Shown: positions 5,527 through 6,720 of the stretch, one piece after another
Position numbering within the stretch: position 1 is the first letter of the stretch
How the letters are laid out: the number at the start of each line of letters is the position of its first letter
Assembly (NCBI GenBank): GCA_900554745.1
Contig: USIU01000070.1
Location: 1-6,720 of the forward strand
Reading direction: 5' to 3'
Source: an uncultured Leuconostoc sp.
Lineage (GTDB): Bacteria > Bacillota > Bacilli > Lactobacillales > Lactobacillaceae
Length of the DNA stretch: 6,720 bases
Notes under the pieces: model-generated
Databases searched by the model: none
What the model saw: the letters and a program-made list of their open reading frames with translations, nothing else
Told to the model about the DNA's origin: nothing
Translations under genes and position numbers: made by a program

Positions 5527-6720
5527 TTAATCGGCATCAGGCACAATTAAACCAAGGTCATTCAATTGCTTACCGTCCACCCGCGTTGGCGCTTCAGTCA
5601 TTGGTTCAGTGGCCCGTGAATTCTTAGGGAAAGCAATCACTTCACGAATGTTATCTTGTCCGGCCAATAACATAGCCAAACGATCCAAGCCAAGGGCAAT
5701 CCCGCCCATTGGTGGGAAGCCATATTCCATGCCTTCTAGCAAGAAGCCAAAGGCTTCATGCGCTGCTTCTGGTGTAAAGCCGAGTGCCTTAAGCATCTTT
5801 TCTTGGATATCCATACGATGAATACGGATTGACCCTGAGCCGAGTTCGTAGCCATTTAAGACCAAGTCGTAGCTTTGTGCATGCGCTTGGTGCGGATCTT
5901 CACCCTCATCAAGATAGTGCAAATCTGCCTCATTTGGCATGGTGAAGGGGTGATGTGCGGCAATCCAACGATCAAATTCTTCAGAATATTCAAACAATGG
6001 CCAATCCACGATCCAGGCAAAGGCCCAAGGGTTTTCGTGGTCAGTCAAATCCAAATCTTGAGCAGTTTGGCGACGCAAGTAATCCAAAGTTGCAGCAACC
6101 ACATCCGCACGGCCAGCACCAAACAACAACAAGTCGCCTTCTTTGGCGCCCGTGGCTGCAAGCAACGCATCGGCTTCAGGGAAGAACTTCGCAATTGGGC
6201 CAGAAATACCATCGGCTGTGACCTTTAACCAAGCAAGGCCCTTGGCGCCAAAACGTTCGATATATTGGGCAAACTTGTCAATATCCTTACGTGAGTAATG
6301 TGCTGCCCCACCAGGTACTGCAATTGCCTTAACAACGCCACCATCTTTAACGGCATTGGCAAAGACACCAAATTCAGAATCCTTGACCGTTTCAGACAAG
6401 TCCTTAAGTTCGTAAGGAATACGCAAATCAGGCTTGTCTGTTCCAAAGCGTGTCATTGCTTCTTCCCAAGTCAGTGTTTGAATTTTTGCAGTGTCTAGAT
6501 CATAACCGATGACATCATGCATCATCGTCTTCACCCAGTCATTAACTAAAGCACGGATTTCGTCAGCTGACATAAATGACGTTTCCAAATCCATTTGGGT
6601 AAATTCAGGTTGACGATCACCACGCAAATCTTCATCACGGAAAGCCCGCGCAATTTGGAAATAGCGATCAAAGCCAGCACCCATTAACAATTGCTTAAAC
6701 AATTGTGGTGATTGTGGCAA
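5527..6720 (-). CDS. aspS: Aspartyl-tRNA synthetase (C-terminal 397 residues; 5' end outside window)
   Basis: The frame runs open from the window edge, where it encodes LPQSPQLFKQ, an internal sequence of AspRS, so the TTG there is a leucine codon and not a start. The stop is TAA (complement of 5527-5529). The enzyme charges tRNA-Asp with aspartate in the cytoplasm as a class II synthetase dimer. Fragment residues 21-46 contain motif 2 (FQIARAFRDEDLR followed by RQPEFTQMDLE); FGTDKPDLR (92-100) is a bacterial AspRS signature; about 105-225 form the GAD-type insertion domain of bacterial enzymes; HHPFT (256-260) and motif 3 GGIALGLDRLAMLL (339-352) complete the catalytic core; VIAFPKN (361-367) and a short tail follow. 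The anticodon-binding domain and motif 1 are missing only because the window ends. It converges on the sugar operon and is functionally unrelated to it. Lysine codons are mostly AAG, unlike dexB. Confidence 0.97.
   Translation of the reverse strand: MPQSPQLFKQLLMGAGFDRYFQIARAFRDEDLRGDRQPEFTQMDLETSFMSADEIRALVNDWVKTMMHDVIGYDLDTAKIQTLTWEEAMTRFGTDKPDLRIPYELKDLSETVKDSEFGVFANAVKDGGVVKAIAVPGGAAHYSRKDIDKFAQYIERFGAKGLAWLKVTADGISGPIAKFFPEADALLAATGAKEGDLLLFGAGRADVVAATLDYLRRQTAQDLDLTDHENPWAFAWIVDWPLFEYSEEFDRWIAAHHPFTMPNEADLHYLDEGEDPHQAHAQSYDLVLNGYELGSGSIRIHRMDIQEKMLKALGFTPEAAHEAFGFLLEGMEYGFPPMGGIALGLDRLAMLLAGQDNIREVIAFPKNSRATEPMTEAPTRVDGKQLNDLGLIVPDAD

Noticed and set aside
5875..6228. 117-codon open frame on the plus strand inside aspS
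   Set aside because: It lies opposite the conserved AspRS core and has no recognisable domain; it is a shadow of the real gene.
1..6720. Mobile elements, CRISPR arrays, tRNA or other RNA genes, phage genes
   Set aside because: No transposase, regularly spaced repeats or tRNA-like cloverleaf was seen. The only sizeable non-coding stretch is 178 nt, and it holds the terminator.

Overview
The window looks like a low-to-medium GC Gram-positive bacterium, most likely a lactic acid bacterium (Lactobacillales, possibly a Leuconostocaceae/Weissella-type or lactobacillus genome). This rests on strong AGGAGG-type ribosome binding sites, a DexB protein very close to the streptococcal/lactobacillar type, and an MsmK/MalK-type sugar ABC ATPase next to intracellular glucosidases. 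The genus is an inference and is not proven by the sequence.

Layout: positions 1-213 (+) hold the 3' end of a sugar ABC transporter ATPase of the MsmK/MalK/UgpC type. Three glycoside hydrolase family 13 (GH13) genes follow on the same strand: a neopullulanase/maltogenic amylase/cyclomaltodextrinase (263-2047), a DexB-type glucan 1,6-alpha-glucosidase (2058-3686) and a divergent GH13_31 alpha-glucosidase (3705-5348). The gaps are 49, 10 and 18 nt, each downstream gene has its own Shine-Dalgarno sequence, and no terminator is visible between them, so they read as one operon. A perfect 16-bp hairpin with a T-run (5380-5420) closes it. The convergent minus-strand gene aspS (aspartyl-tRNA synthetase, 5527 to beyond 6720) lies on the other side, and its 5' part is outside the window.

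How the genes work together (inference from families): the ATPase would energise import of malto- or isomalto-oligosaccharides. None of the three hydrolases has a signal peptide, so they should act in the cytoplasm. The GH13_20 enzyme would open or shorten maltodextrins, cyclodextrins and pullulan fragments. DexB would remove alpha-1,6-linked glucose from the non-reducing end of isomalto-oligosaccharides. The third enzyme has lost all three known alpha-1,6 determinants of the DexB type and probably takes maltose/malto-oligosaccharides or another linkage.

I see no mobile element, CRISPR array, RNA gene or phage gene. Nothing here is clearly a new biological system. The most worthwhile points are the altered specificity residues in the third GH13 enzyme, the unusual RPIPW motif in DexB, short shared stretches between the two paralogues, and an opposite lysine codon preference in dexB and aspS.
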